This document shows positions 5,272-5,775 of a stretch of 5,775 nt of DNA, piece after piece (within the stretch, counting starts at the first letter, position 1; each line of letters starts with the position of its first letter). The DNA comes from an uncultured Achromobacter sp. (lineage in GTDB: Bacteria; Pseudomonadota; Gammaproteobacteria; Burkholderiales; Burkholderiaceae_B): the NCBI GenBank assembly GCA_913775005.1, contig CAJYKY010000558.1, forward strand, positions 1-5,775, written 5' to 3'. The notes below the pieces were generated by a model. It saw nothing but the letters and a program-made list of their open reading frames with translations, was not told the origin of the DNA and did no database searches. Made by a program: the position numbers and the translations under genes.

Positions 5272-5386
5272 GAGCCAAGCGTTGCCAGGCTCATTGTCAA
5301 AGCTTGCATCGTAGGCCGGCGATGCCAGGCGCGCGCATCAGATAAATACGAAAATGCGCAACGCGAATGCGCTTGCGGCCTTGCGG
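5272..5386. promoter_or_regulatory. Repeat-rich control region between regulator and glyA-type gene
   Basis: The 244-nt gap holds no gene but several short repeats. GAGCC (5272-5276) and GGCTC (5288-5292) form an inverted repeat with an 11-nt spacer. TGCCAGGC occurs directly at 5283-5290 and 5323-5330, 40 bp apart. GCATCG (5306-5311) and CGATGC (5320-5325) are inverse. AATGCGC repeats at 5353-5359 and 5366-5372, and CTTGCGG at 5372-5378 and 5380-5386. AraC-family proteins often bind direct repeats, so these are candidate operators. TTGACA is on the minus strand at 5295-5300, but no good -10 follows. No glycine riboswitch was recognised. Confidence 0.4.
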
Positions 5387-5473
5387 TCGATCGCAGTGAG
5401 CTTTGTCGTAATCGGACAAGATGCCGTCCGCTTGGGGAAACAGCGTTCGCGGGCGTTGGGAAAGAATGCGCTC

Positions 5474-5775
5474 ATGACCCCGACCTCATCGCCCTTTTTC
5501 ACCGCGCCGCTCGCCAAGCGTGACCCTGTCGTCATGGCTATGCACGAGCGCGAGTTGCGGCGTCAGCAAACCCAGGTCGAGCTGATCGCGTCGGAAAACC
5601 TGGTGTCCCGCGCCGTCATGGAAGCGCAGGGTTCCGTGTTGACCAACAAGTACGCCGAAGGCTATGTGGGGCGGCGCTACTACGGCGGCTGCGAACACGT
5701 GGACGAGATCGAGTCGCTGGCCCTGTTGCGCGTGCGGGAACTGTTCGGCGCCGACTACGCCAACGTGCAGCCGCA
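5474..5775 (+). CDS. glyA: Serine hydroxymethyltransferase, N-terminal part
   Basis: The first 100 codons and part of the next; the gene runs off the right edge. The enzyme uses pyridoxal phosphate and tetrahydrofolate to interconvert serine and glycine and supplies one-carbon units in the cytosol. Hallmarks include VELIASEN (35-42), QGSVLTNKYAEGY (52-64), RYYGGCEHVDEIE (68-80) and FGADYANVQP (91-100). These include Y60, E62 and Y70, equal to E. coli Y55, E57 and Y65. The canonical Pro-Gly-Lys after AEGY is Val-Gly-Arg. The start MTPTSSPFFTAPLAKRDP resembles the SHMT form I associate with alphaproteobacteria more than the usual betaproteobacterial one (MFNRNLTL...), so this may be a second copy. 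ATG at 5474 has a weak GGGAAAG upstream. Position beside the GlxA-type regulator suggests regulated expression. Confidence 0.93.
   Translation, partial: MTPTSSPFFTAPLAKRDPVVMAMHERELRRQQTQVELIASENLVSRAVMEAQGSVLTNKYAEGYVGRRYYGGCEHVDEIESLALLRVRELFGADYANVQP

Noticed and set aside
5255..5300. Sigma-54 type promoter for the regulator
   Set aside because: GG and GC pairs occur on the minus strand, but spacing is 9 rather than 10 and the TTGC element is missing.
5230..5473. Glycine riboswitch before glyA
   Set aside because: I looked for the conserved glycine aptamer cores and saw none; a covariance-model search would decide it.
5466..5477. Mini-frame ATGCGCTCATGA overlapping the glyA start
   Set aside because: It codes for only three residues, and TGA overlapping ATG is common by chance; no sign of attenuation.

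Overview
The window is GC-rich, with dense, high-GC codon use. Its gene set points to a betaproteobacterium of the Alcaligenaceae, most like Achromobacter or Bordetella. This rests on protein character (Aat start, zinc-ribbon NUDIX, GbdR-like regulator, tRNA-Gly/tRNA-Cys pair), not on a database search. I see no mobile element, phage, CRISPR array or toxin-antitoxin module. This is mostly ordinary chromosome, with some regulatory structure worth a second look.

Region 1 (1-1634, minus strand): a LysR-type regulator, a zinc-ribbon NUDIX hydrolase and the first 37 codons of aat (leucyl/phenylalanyl-tRNA-protein transferase) lie head to tail with a 10-nt gap and a 4-nt overlap, so they probably form one transcription unit. 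Region 2 (1635-2731): the LysR gene is divergent from a small DoxX-family membrane protein, with two dyads in the shared control region. A secreted SnoaL-like (NTF2-fold) protein follows on the plus strand, with a GC-rich dyad before it.

Region 3 (2738-4141, minus strand): a TATAAT promoter drives tRNA-Gly(GCC), then a terminator-like hairpin, then tRNA-Cys(GCA). Farther on are a small secreted His-rich protein and a 200-residue conserved protein of unknown function, separated by 2 nt. Region 4 (4161-5775): a GlxA/GbdR-like AraC-family regulator with its own terminator on the minus strand is divergent from a 5'-complete, 3'-truncated serine hydroxymethyltransferase gene (glyA type). The pairing suggests control of a glycine/serine/one-carbon step, possibly linked to betaine or sarcosine breakdown. 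The 244-nt region between them carries several short repeats that could be operator sites.
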